40,240 nucleotides of DNA from Dokdonella_A sp046347015 (GTDB lineage Bacteria > Pseudomonadota > Gammaproteobacteria > Xanthomonadales > Rhodanobacteraceae), in NCBI GenBank assembly GCA_046347015.1, contig JAXMHA010000027.1:1-40240 (forward strand), in the 5' to 3' direction. Both the position numbers and the translations under genes were made by a program. The notes beneath the pieces were generated by a model. That model made no database searches and was not told where the DNA came from. It saw nothing but the letters and a program-made list of their open reading frames with translations. Positions 8,510-16,441 of the stretch are shown here, piece by piece. Every line of letters begins with the position of its first letter. The stretch's first letter is position 1.

Positions 8510-8591
8510 TGGCGTGTTGCAGAAGGCATCGGATGTGAATCCGATACCGATGTCGCGGGCAATTCCCACAGGGACCAAAGAGGAAGTTTCC

Positions 8592-10031
8592 ATGATCACT
8601 CGAATATTGGATCGGCGCGGGTACGCGATCTCCGCGTGGCTGGCCTTGCTGTTGGCGGTCGTCGGATTCGCGCAGGCGGCTCGGGCGGCGGACTTGCCCG
8701 ACTTCACCGGCCTGGTCGAGAAATACGGCCCGTCGGTCGTCAACGTGCAGGCAACCGGAACCGTCTCGGCCGATGACCAACAACTCAATCCGCAGGACAT
8801 TCCGGAGATCTTCAAGCGGTTCTTCGGCCCGATGCCGATGCCGCCGCAGGGCTCCGCCGAGCGCATTTCGATGGGTTCGGGCTTCATCATTTCGGCCGAC
8901 GGCTACGTGTTGACCAACAACCACGTCGTCCAGGGCGCGGACCACGTGACGGTGAAGTTATCCGACCGGCGGGATTTCGACGCCAAGGTGGTCGGCACCG
9001 ACCCGCAATACGACATCGCCCTGCTGAAGATCAACGCGACGGGACTGCCGGCCGTCAGCATCGGCAACTCGAAGAGCCTCAAGCCGGGGCAGTGGGTGGT
9101 GGCGATCGGTTCACCGTTCGGCTTCGACCACTCGGTCACCGCGGGAATCGTCAGCGCCGTCGGCCGCAGTTTCGGCGCCGCCGACCAGCAGTACGTGCCA
9201 TTCATCCAGACCGACGTGCCGATCAACCGCGGCAATTCCGGCGGACCGCTGTTCAACCTGCAGGGCCAGGTGGTCGGCATCAACTCGCAGATCTTCTCGA
9301 ATACCGGTGGCTTCATGGGCGTGTCGTTCGCGATTCCGATCGATATCGCAATGAACGCGGTGCAGCAGATCAAGACGACCGGGCACGTCGAACGCGGCAT
9401 GATCGGTGTGCGCATCCAGAACGTCGACCGCGGGCTCGCGAAGAGCCTTGGGCTGCCGCGGGTCGGTGGGGCATTGGTCAACGAAGTCACCGCTGGCGGT
9501 GGCGCCGACAAGGCGGGCGTGCACGTCGGCGACGTGATCCTGTCCTATGACGGCACCGACATCGACACCTCGTCCGACCTGCCGCCGCTGGTGGGAATGA
9601 CCAAGCCGGGCAGCGAGGCGAAGCTCGGGATTTTCCGCGACGGCAAGCAGATGACGCTCGACGTCAAGGTCGGCACGCTGCCGAGCAATCCCAATACGCT
9701 GGCTTCGCTGTCGGGCGGCATGAATCCCGCGGCAGCGAACGCGCTCGGGATCGTCGTCGAGAACCTGACGCCCGAGCAGCGCCGCGACCTCGACCTCAAG
9801 GACCAGGGCGTGGTCGTCCGCCAGGTGACCGGTTCCGGCGCACGCCGCGCGGCGCTCGCACCGGGCGACGTCATCCTGATGGTGGGACGCAAGCCGGTCA
9901 GCTCGGTCGGCGGTTTCGACGCGGCGATCAAGAACGTCAAGCCAGGCGATTCGGTGATGCTGCTGGTTCGTCGCGGTGACCAGACGAGCTTCATCGCCGT
10001 GCCGGTACCGCAAAAGAAGGGCAACGGCTGA
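8592..10031 (+). CDS. mucD: Periplasmic serine endoprotease MucD (DegP/HtrA, Do family)
   Basis: This 479-residue protein degrades misfolded envelope proteins. A signal peptide covers residues 1-33 (WLALLLAVVGFAQAARA). The trypsin-like domain has His111 (TNNHVV), Asp141 (QYDIALLKI) and Ser216 (NRGNSGGPLF). Two PDZ domains follow (about 285-370 and 390-475). The ATG at 8592 is chosen over 8514 because AGGAAG (8581-8586) precedes it and the signal peptide then begins at once. It completes the rpoE-rseA-rseB-mucD block and has its own sigmaE-like promoter. The order resembles pseudomonad algU-mucA-mucB-mucD without mucC. Confidence 0.95.
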   Translation: MITRILDRRGYAISAWLALLLAVVGFAQAARAADLPDFTGLVEKYGPSVVNVQATGTVSADDQQLNPQDIPEIFKRFFGPMPMPPQGSAERISMGSGFIISADGYVLTNNHVVQGADHVTVKLSDRRDFDAKVVGTDPQYDIALLKINATGLPAVSIGNSKSLKPGQWVVAIGSPFGFDHSVTAGIVSAVGRSFGAADQQYVPFIQTDVPINRGNSGGPLFNLQGQVVGINSQIFSNTGGFMGVSFAIPIDIAMNAVQQIKTTGHVERGMIGVRIQNVDRGLAKSLGLPRVGGALVNEVTAGGGADKAGVHVGDVILSYDGTDIDTSSDLPPLVGMTKPGSEAKLGIFRDGKQMTLDVKVGTLPSNPNTLASLSGGMNPAAANALGIVVENLTPEQRRDLDLKDQGVVVRQVTGSGARRAALAPGDVILMVGRKPVSSVGGFDAAIKNVKPGDSVMLLVRRGDQTSFIAVPVPQKKGNG

Positions 10032-10075
10032 AGCCATCGGTCCCTGCCGCACGGATGCAGTGCATGCATGACGGC

Positions 10076-10097
10076 CCGGCCCGATCGGTCGGGCCGG
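10076..10097 (+). terminator. Hairpin between mucD and lepA, possible terminator
   Basis: A 9-bp perfect stem (CCGGCCCGA at 10076-10084 with TCGGGCCGG at 10089-10097) encloses the loop TCGG, 45 bases after the mucD stop. Only a short TTCGTGTTC follows, so intrinsic termination may be partial. Confidence 0.45.
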
Positions 10098-10200
10098 TTC
10101 GTGTTCGGCCTCCGGCATTGGCGCATGGCGCTTCCGGCTCCGGCTTTCTGCGATAATTCGCCGCTTGTGCCGGGACTCCGGCAGGGTCCGCGCCGCACCG

Positions 10201-11994
10201 ATGCAGTTCATCCGCAATTTCTCGATCATCGCCCATGTCGACCACGGAAAGTCGACGCTCGCTGACCGGATCATCCAGTTGTGCGGCGGGCTGGCCGATC
10301 GCGAGATGGAAGAGCAGGTGCTCGACAACAATCCGATCGAGCGCGAGCGCGGAATCACGATCAAGGCCCAGTCCGTCTCCCTTCCTTACCGCGCCGAAGA
10401 CGGCAACACCTACCAGTTGAATTTCATCGATACCCCCGGGCACGTCGATTTCAGCTACGAGGTCAGCCGTTCCCTGGCAGCGTGTGAAGGGGCGCTGTTG
10501 GTCGTCGACGCGGCGCAGGGCGTCGAGGCGCAGTCGGTCGCGAACTGCTACACCGCGGTCGAGATGGGCCTCGAGGTGGTTCCGGTGCTGAACAAGATCG
10601 ATCTCCCGACGGCCGATCCAGAACGTGTGCGCGGCGAGATCGAGGCGGTGATCGGCATCGACGCGAGCCATGCCATCGCGATCAGCGCGAAAACCGGAGA
10701 GAACGTGAGGGCTGTCCTCGAGGCGATCGTCGAGCGGATCCCGCCGCCCCGTCCCCGCGACACCGACCGCCTGCAGGCGCTGATCATCGATTCGTGGTTC
10801 GACAACTACCTCGGGGTCGTGTCGCTGGTGCGCGTGATGCAGGGCGAGATCCGGCCACGCGACCGGCTGCTGGTGATGTCGACCGGGCGTGCGCACGAGG
10901 TCGAGCAGGTTGGCGTGTTCACGCCGAAGCGGGCGCTGCGCGAGCGCCTCGGTCCCGGCGAAGTCGGATGGGTGACGGCCTCGATCAAGGACGTCCACGG
11001 CGCGCCGGTCGGAGACACGTTGACGCAGGCAAAGCATCCGGCCGCGCACGCATTGCCCGGATTCCGCACGATGCAACCCCGCGTCTTTGCCGGCATGTAT
11101 CCGGTGGTCGCCGACGATTTCCAGGCCCTGCGCGAAGCGCTGGAGAAGCTGAAACTCAACGACGCGGCGCTGCATTTCGAGCCGGAAACCTCGGAGGCGA
11201 TGGGCTTCGGCTTCCGTTGCGGCTTCCTCGGCCTGCTGCACATGGACATCATCCAGGAGCGGCTCGAACGCGAATACGGCCTCGATCTGGTGACGACCGC
11301 GCCGACGGTCGTCTACGAGGTGCTGCAGACGGACGGCACCGTGCTGACGCTCGAGAACCCGGCGCGGCTGCCGCCGCCGCAGACGATCGAGGAAATCCGC
11401 GAACCGATCATCGTCGCGAACGTGCTGACACCGCCGGAGCATGTGGGGAACGTCATCAAGCTGTGCGAGGAGAAGCGCGGCCGGCAGCGTTCGATCCACT
11501 ATCTCGCGACCCAGGTGCAGATCAGCTACGACCTGCCGCTGGCCGAAGTCGTGCTCGACTTTTTCGACCGGCTGAAGTCCGCGTCGCGCGGCTACGCCTC
11601 GATGGACTACCACTTCGACCGTTTCGAGGCCGGTCCGTTCGTGCGGCTGGACGTGCTGATCAACGGCGAGCGGGTCGATGCGCTGAGCCTGATCGTGCAC
11701 CGGGCCAGCGCCGACCGCCGTGGCCGCGAACTGGTCGAGCGGATGCGCGAGCTGATTCCGCGGCAACAATTCGACGTTGCGATCCAGGCCGCCATCGGCG
11801 CGCAGGTCATTGCGCGCTCGACCGTCAAGGCCCTGCGCAAGAACGTGCTCGCGAAATGCTACGGCGGCGACGTGACGCGCAAGCGCAAGCTGCTCGAAAA
11901 ACAGAAGGCGGGCAAGAAACGGATGAAGCAGGTCGGGCAGGTCGAGATTCCGCAGGCCGCGTTTCTCGCCGTGCTGCAGGTCGACAACAAATGA
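10201..11994 (+). CDS. lepA: Elongation factor 4 (LepA), ribosome back-translocation GTPase
   Basis: At 597 residues this is the normal LepA length. The GTPase domain carries AHVDHGKST, DTPGHVDFSYEV and NKIDLP. The EF-G-like domains and the LepA-specific C-terminal tail (RKRKLLEKQKAGKKRMKQVG) are present. LepA acts on the ribosome under ionic or stress conditions and can promote back-translocation or initiation. The start at 10201 gives the canonical MQFIRNFSIIAHVDHGK; the frame is open upstream to 10165 without homologous sequence. lepB follows by 33 bases, the conserved arrangement in proteobacteria. Confidence 0.97.
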   Translation: MQFIRNFSIIAHVDHGKSTLADRIIQLCGGLADREMEEQVLDNNPIERERGITIKAQSVSLPYRAEDGNTYQLNFIDTPGHVDFSYEVSRSLAACEGALLVVDAAQGVEAQSVANCYTAVEMGLEVVPVLNKIDLPTADPERVRGEIEAVIGIDASHAIAISAKTGENVRAVLEAIVERIPPPRPRDTDRLQALIIDSWFDNYLGVVSLVRVMQGEIRPRDRLLVMSTGRAHEVEQVGVFTPKRALRERLGPGEVGWVTASIKDVHGAPVGDTLTQAKHPAAHALPGFRTMQPRVFAGMYPVVADDFQALREALEKLKLNDAALHFEPETSEAMGFGFRCGFLGLLHMDIIQERLEREYGLDLVTTAPTVVYEVLQTDGTVLTLENPARLPPPQTIEEIREPIIVANVLTPPEHVGNVIKLCEEKRGRQRSIHYLATQVQISYDLPLAEVVLDFFDRLKSASRGYASMDYHFDRFEAGPFVRLDVLINGERVDALSLIVHRASADRRGRELVERMRELIPRQQFDVAIQAAIGAQVIARSTVKALRKNVLAKCYGGDVTRKRKLLEKQKAGKKRMKQVGQVEIPQAAFLAVLQVDNK

Positions 11995-12027
11995 ACGGGT
12001 GGAAGGCCCCGTGACCAGGGAGACGTG

Positions 12028-12876
12028 ATGGACTTCGATTTTGCGCTGCTGCTGGTGGTGCTGACGTTCGTGACCGGCGTCGTGTGGTTGTTCGACCGGT
12101 TGTTCCTGGCGCGTGGCCGCGATCGTCGGGCGGAAGCCCTGGCCAGCGTCGCGGCCGCTGACGGCGCCGAGCGGGATCGCCGGGTCGCCGAGGCGCGGCG
12201 CGAACCGGTGCCGGTCGAGTACGCCCGATCATTCTTCCCGGTGCTGCTCGCGATCCTGGTGATCCGCTCGTTCATCGCCGAGCCGTTCAAGATCCCGTCC
12301 GGCTCGATGATGCCGACGCTGCAGGTCGGTGACTTCATCCTCGTGAACAAGTTCGCGTACGGGTTGCGGCTACCGGTCCTGAACACCAAGTTCCTCGGTA
12401 CCGGCGAGCCCAAGCGCGGCGATGTGATGGTGTTCCGGTATCCGAAAAACCCGAAGGAAGACTATATCAAGCGGGTCGTCGGCCTTCCTGGCGACGAAAT
12501 CACTTATCGGAACAAGACGCTGTACGTGAATGGTGAGAAGGTGGTTGACACTCGGGTCGGGCCCTACACCGGTCCGCCGGAGCCGGGCCGGCCGATGTAC
12601 GACGCACAGGTCTACAGCGAGCAACTCGGGGCGGTCCGGCACGACATCCTGGAGATGCCGCTGGTCGACGTGGGGCACGAAGGGACGTGGCGGGTGCCGC
12701 CGGACGCCTATTTCGCGATGGGTGACAATCGGGATAATAGTGCCGACAGCCGGTTCTGGGGATTCGTGCCGGAGCAGAACCTGGTGGGACGGGCATTCGT
12801 GATCTGGCTGAACTGTTCCGGCTGGTTCTGCATGGATCGATTCGAATTCCGCCGCATTGGCACGCTGATCGAGTGA
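12028..12876 (+). CDS. lepB: Signal peptidase I (LepB)
   Basis: The protein has 282 residues. Two N-terminal membrane segments (about residues 5-27 and 69-82) are followed by the periplasmic catalytic domain. Catalytic Ser93 lies in IPSGSMMPT and Lys148 in DYIKRVVGLPGD. The later box MGDNRDNSADSR is intact. The enzyme removes signal peptides from secreted pre-proteins at the inner membrane. An alternative GTG start one codon earlier (12025) cannot be excluded; the ribosome site AGGGAGA (12017-12023) serves both. It is co-directional with lepA and with the DUF4845 gene 12 bases downstream. Confidence 0.96.
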   Translation: MDFDFALLLVVLTFVTGVVWLFDRLFLARGRDRRAEALASVAAADGAERDRRVAEARREPVPVEYARSFFPVLLAILVIRSFIAEPFKIPSGSMMPTLQVGDFILVNKFAYGLRLPVLNTKFLGTGEPKRGDVMVFRYPKNPKEDYIKRVVGLPGDEITYRNKTLYVNGEKVVDTRVGPYTGPPEPGRPMYDAQVYSEQLGAVRHDILEMPLVDVGHEGTWRVPPDAYFAMGDNRDNSADSRFWGFVPEQNLVGRAFVIWLNCSGWFCMDRFEFRRIGTLIE

Positions 12877-12888
12877 GGGAGGTGGGGA

Positions 12889-13278
12889 ATGGGGATGCCA
12901 CGCAAAATCCGGGGTATCACGTTGATCGGTTTCCTGATCCTGCTGTGCGTGGCCGGTTTCTTCGCCTACATGGCGATGCGGCTGGTACCCCTCTACGTCG
13001 AATACTTCGGCGTCGTCAAGGCGATGGAATCGGTGCGGGATGAACCGGGAATCGCGCAGAAGTCACTGTACGAAATCCGGCGTGACCTCGACCTCAAGTT
13101 CGACACCCAGTACGTGGACGATTCGCACATCCCGCCGGACGGCGTGCAGCTCAAGGCCGGCAACGGCGGGACGACGCTGCGGATCGCCTACGAGCGGCGC
13201 GTTCCGTTCTTCTACAACATCGACCTGGTCGCGAAGTTCGACAAGGCCGTCAACCTGTCCAATGCGACAGCCGAGTAG
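12889..13278 (+). CDS. DUF4845 family membrane-anchored protein
   Basis: This small protein of 129 residues has one N-terminal membrane helix (about residues 10-32, GITLIGFLILLCVAGFFAY) and a short domain outside, containing YVEYFGVVKAMESV and RRVPFFYNIDLV. It matches the DUF4845 family, which sits between lepB and rnc in many gammaproteobacteria; its function is unknown. GGGAGG upstream at 12877-12882 supports the first ATG. The rnc start lies inside its last codons, a 17-base overlap, so the two are likely translated together. Confidence 0.9.
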   Translation: MGMPRKIRGITLIGFLILLCVAGFFAYMAMRLVPLYVEYFGVVKAMESVRDEPGIAQKSLYEIRRDLDLKFDTQYVDDSHIPPDGVQLKAGNGGTTLRIAYERRVPFFYNIDLVAKFDKAVNLSNATAE

Positions 13279-13939
13279 CACGATCCTCGGCTACGCGTTC
13301 TCCGATCCAGCCTTGCTGGAACTCGCGCTGACCCATCGCAGCGCCGGACACCGCAACAACGAGCGTCTCGAATTCCTCGGCGACGGGCTGCTGAACGCGC
13401 TGGTCGCCGAATTGCTGTACGAACGGCATCCCGCATCCGACGAAGGCGAGATGACCCGGATGCGTGCACTGCTGGTCAATGGCGATGCCCTGGCCGATGT
13501 GGCTCGCGAAGCCGGCTTCGGTGACCGGCTCGTCCTCGGACCCGGTGAACTCGGCAGCGGCGGGTTTCGTCGCGGTTCGATCCTCGCCGGCGCGCTCGAG
13601 GCGGTGTTCGGCGCCATCTTCCTCGACGGCGGGTGGGCATCCTGTCGCGAGGTCGCGCGGACGACATTCGGCCCGCGGGTGGATGACGTGCGCGACGCCG
13701 CCAAGGACGCCAAGACCACGTTGCAGGAATGGTTGCAGGCGCGCGGGCACGAGCTGCCCCGGTACGAACTCGTCGGTTCCATGGGTGAAGGCCACGCGCG
13801 CGAGTTCGAGTCGGCGTGCCGCGTGCCGGAACTCGGCGTCGATGCCACCGGACGCGGGGCCAGCCGTCGCGCAGCCGAACAGCAGGCGGCACGACGGGTG
13901 TTCGAGCGCCTGGCGGCGTTGGCCGGCTCCGGCGATTGA
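13262..13939 (+). CDS. rnc: Ribonuclease III
   Basis: The protein has 225 residues, the usual length. An N-terminal endonuclease domain contains ERLEFLGDGLL (Glu37 and Asp41 match the conserved acidic pair), and a C-terminal double-stranded RNA-binding domain follows from about residue 150. The enzyme cleaves double-stranded RNA in rRNA processing and mRNA decay. One oddity: in the second catalytic helix most members read SILADxxEA, but here it is SILAGALEA, so the conserved Asp (E. coli Asp114) is Gly110. The following Glu113 (E. coli Glu117) is kept. Just before it, the usual RRES is RRGS. The start overlaps the DUF4845 gene and has no clear ribosome site of its own. era follows by seven bases. 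Confidence 0.94.
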   Translation: MRQPSSTILGYAFSDPALLELALTHRSAGHRNNERLEFLGDGLLNALVAELLYERHPASDEGEMTRMRALLVNGDALADVAREAGFGDRLVLGPGELGSGGFRRGSILAGALEAVFGAIFLDGGWASCREVARTTFGPRVDDVRDAAKDAKTTLQEWLQARGHELPRYELVGSMGEGHAREFESACRVPELGVDATGRGASRRAAEQQAARRVFERLAALAGSGD

Positions 13940-13946
13940 GCACGTG

Positions 13947-14840
13947 ATGCCGCACCGGTACGGTCAAGCGGTCCTGTGCGGAAGGCCGAACGTCGGCAAG
14001 TCGACATTGCTGAACGCGATGGTCGGGATGCCGATCAGCATCGTGACCCCGAAGCCGCACACGACACGGTTCGAGGTTCGCGGCATCGTCACGCGGCCCG
14101 ATGCGCAGATTGCCTTGCTCGATGCCCCCGGCATCGAGGGTGGCGCCCGCGCGATCGGGCGGAGGCTTGGCTGGATCGGCCGTCATGCGGTGGCGTCGGC
14201 CGACGTTCTCGTGCAGGTGGTCGAGGCGCTGCGCTGGACCGATTCCGACGAGGCCGTGTGGAAGCTCGTCGCCACCCGGCCGGGGGTCCCGCGCCTTCTC
14301 GTGGTGAACAAGGTCGACAAGATCCAGGACAAGGCCGCGTTGCTGCCGTATGCGAAAGCCATCACGGACGCGCATCCGTTCGACGGCGTGCATTTCCTCT
14401 GCGCGCGGCGGATCGACGGCGTCGCGGGGTTGTGCGACGACCTTGCCGGCCGGCTGCCGGAAGGTCCCGCGCGGTTCGACGCGGAAATCCCGACCGATCG
14501 CAGCGTCCGCTTCCTTGCCGCGGAGTTCGTGCGCGAACAGGTGATGCGCCAGCTTTCGGACGAATTGCCATACGCGGCGGCGGTGGATGTGACCGAGTTC
14601 GATGAATCGGGCGATCCGGTCAAGGTGCGTTGCCGGATCTGGGTCGAGCGGCCGAGCCAGAAGGCGATCGTCATCGGCGCCGGTGGCGAACGCATCAAGG
14701 CGATCGGCACGGCCGCCCGGATCCGCATCGAACGGATGCTCGGCCGTCACGTCTACCTGGAGTTGGCGGTTGAAGTGCACGCCGACTGGAGTGACGACGC
14801 CAAGGCGCTCGATCGGCTCGGCTACGCCGTGCCACGCTGA
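13947..14840 (+). CDS. era: GTPase Era, 16S rRNA maturation factor
   Basis: The protein has 297 residues. The GTPase domain has GRPNVGKST (P-loop), the switch I Thr in KPHTTRF, G3 as DAPGI and G4 as NKVDK. A C-terminal KH domain has QKAIVIGAGGERIKAIG. Era binds the 3' end of 16S rRNA during 30S assembly. Small departures from the usual Era sequence are DAPG rather than DTPG and KPHTTR rather than KPQTTR. The ATG at 13947 is preferred over the GTG one codon earlier, though both fit. It is part of the conserved rnc-era-recO order. Confidence 0.94.
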   Translation: MPHRYGQAVLCGRPNVGKSTLLNAMVGMPISIVTPKPHTTRFEVRGIVTRPDAQIALLDAPGIEGGARAIGRRLGWIGRHAVASADVLVQVVEALRWTDSDEAVWKLVATRPGVPRLLVVNKVDKIQDKAALLPYAKAITDAHPFDGVHFLCARRIDGVAGLCDDLAGRLPEGPARFDAEIPTDRSVRFLAAEFVREQVMRQLSDELPYAAAVDVTEFDESGDPVKVRCRIWVERPSQKAIVIGAGGERIKAIGTAARIRIERMLGRHVYLELAVEVHADWSDDAKALDRLGYAVPR

Positions 14841-14861
14841 CGCAAGCGGCGCCGGGGGCAA

Positions 14862-15587
14862 ATGATGCGCGTCGAATCGGAACCCGGCCACGTCCTGCAC
14901 GCGCGACCCTGGCGTGAAACCTCGCTGCTCGTCGAGGCGTTGACGGCGACCCATGGCCGCGTGGGCCTGGTCGCCCGGGGCGTGCGCACGGCCAAACGCG
15001 CCGGCGACCGCGGATTGCTGCAACCGCTGCGGCCACTGTTGTTCGGCTGGAGCGCGCACGGCGAGCTCGGGACGCTGGGCCGCGTCGAAGCCGGCGAAGG
15101 GCCCGTCGTCACCGGGACCGAGGCCGTCCCCGCCGCGCTGTACGTCAACGAACTCGTGTTGCGGACGTCGGCCCGGAACGATCCGCATGCCGACCTGTAC
15201 GCGGCGTACGTGACGTGCCTTGACCGGCTCGCCCGGGATGCAGACATTGCCTGGACGCTCCGGCGCTTCGAGCGTGACCTGTTCGCCGCGTTGGGCTACG
15301 GGCTCGCGTTGCAGCGAACCGCGGATGCCGGGACAGCGATTCGCGCCGAAGGTGAATATGCATGGGATCCGGCATCCGGCGCGACCGAGTGGGCCGCTGG
15401 CAGTCCCGCGCCGCGGATATCGGGCCGGGCGTTGATCGCCCTCGACACCGATTGCCGGCCCGAAGCCCGGGAACTCGCCGAGTTGCGGCGCCTGTCGCGC
15501 GTCGTGATTCGGCATTTGATCGGGGGCGAACTTGCCTCGTGGAGCACGTGGCCGGCAGTGCGGCCGGCGGGCAACGGACGGGACTGA
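14862..15587 (+). CDS. recO: DNA repair protein RecO
   Basis: This 241-residue protein has an N-terminal OB-fold (HVLHARPWRETSLLVEALTA, then GRVGLVARGVR) and a helical C-terminal part, as in RecO. RecO works with RecR to load RecA onto SSB-coated single-stranded DNA. Two adjacent ATG codons (14862 and 14865) are possible starts, with a GGGGG stretch just before. The gene follows era by 21 bases in the usual order. It ends seven bases from the convergent receiver-HPt gene; pdxJ, which often comes next, is absent. Confidence 0.92.
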   Translation: MMRVESEPGHVLHARPWRETSLLVEALTATHGRVGLVARGVRTAKRAGDRGLLQPLRPLLFGWSAHGELGTLGRVEAGEGPVVTGTEAVPAALYVNELVLRTSARNDPHADLYAAYVTCLDRLARDADIAWTLRRFERDLFAALGYGLALQRTADAGTAIRAEGEYAWDPASGATEWAAGSPAPRISGRALIALDTDCRPEARELAELRRLSRVVIRHLIGGELASWSTWPAVRPAGNGRD

Positions 15588-15594
15588 TCCGGCA

Positions 15595-16335
15595 TCAACG
15601 GCCGGCGGCGTGATCGGCCTCCTGCAGCGTCCACCGGATGGCGTCGCACTCGGCGAGGAACGAGTCGATCGCGCCGGGTGAAGGAGGATTCGCGAGCGCA
15701 AGGCGCAGGTGCTTGATCGCCGCCGCCAGGCCCGGAACGCCGCAGAACCCGGCCGATGCGTCCAGCCGGTGCAGGCGTGAAGCCACGGCGCCACGATCCC
15801 GGGGCAGCTCGAGGGCATGGAACTCACCCGGCAGTGCAGCGAGCTCGGTCACCAGCAGCCGGCGCAAGGCCGTCACGATGTCCACGTTGCCGCCCGTGGC
15901 GCCGATGGCTCGCGCATCGTCCAGAATCCCGGGCTCGACGGCAGCCTCGCCGGTTACCGGCTTGCTGTCCCGGACGTACCGCGAGGCGGCTGCGCGAAGT
16001 TCCCGCGCCGTGATCGGTTTCGGCAGCAGGCGCGCGAAACCCGCGGACTGCAACCGGGCCGACAGGTCACGATCCGGGGCGGCACTGGTCGCCAGTGCCG
16101 GCGTCGCCCCGGACGGACCCTTGCCACGGCGAATGCTGGCCAAGACCTCGATCGCTCCGCAACCCGGCATGTTGACGTCGAGCAGCAGCAGGTCGAACGG
16201 CTCGTGGTCAGCGAGGTCGATCGCCTGTTTGCCGTCGCTGGCCTCGATCACGTTCCATCCGGCAGCGACGAGCGCTTCCCGGAAGAAGAGCCGGGTGGCG
16301 GGATTGTCGTCGGCGACGAGCACGAGAGGCATCAC
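15595..16335 (-). CDS. Orphan receiver-HPt phosphotransfer protein
   Basis: This 246-residue cytoplasmic protein has a complete receiver domain (residues 1-120: acidic pair in LVADDNP, phosphoacceptor Asp53 in LLLDVNMP, Lys106 in LPKPIT). A C-terminal histidine phosphotransfer domain has His189 in LHRLDASAGFCG. The Lys usual in HPt HxLKGS motifs is Asp here. No kinase or output domain is present and no kinase gene is nearby. It probably shuttles phosphate in a multistep relay with a hybrid kinase encoded elsewhere. The start is GTG at 16335 with AGGGAG eight bases upstream; an ATG follows one codon later. It is divergent from rlmD. In pseudomonads rlmD lies beside the hybrid kinase gacS/barA, which may be relevant. 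Confidence 0.88.
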   Translation of the reverse strand: MMPLVLVADDNPATRLFFREALVAAGWNVIEASDGKQAIDLADHEPFDLLLLDVNMPGCGAIEVLASIRRGKGPSGATPALATSAAPDRDLSARLQSAGFARLLPKPITARELRAAASRYVRDSKPVTGEAAVEPGILDDARAIGATGGNVDIVTALRRLLVTELAALPGEFHALELPRDRGAVASRLHRLDASAGFCGVPGLAAAIKHLRLALANPPSPGAIDSFLAECDAIRWTLQEADHAAGR

Positions 16336-16441
16336 CCGGATCGCTCCCTAGCGGCGGCGAAACCGCATCACGGCGGGATTATCGGGCGGAAACCACCGGA
16401 TCGCACGCCTCCGCCCGGGCCGGACATGGACCATTGGTATC

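Noticed and set aside
10152..10157. GATAAT as a -10 element for lepA
   Set aside because: No -35 hexamer at 16-18 bases; a single near-match hexamer is not enough.
13476..15827. A 783-codon minus-strand frame opposite rnc, era and recO
   Set aside because: It covers three conserved genes in their normal order and shows no domain.
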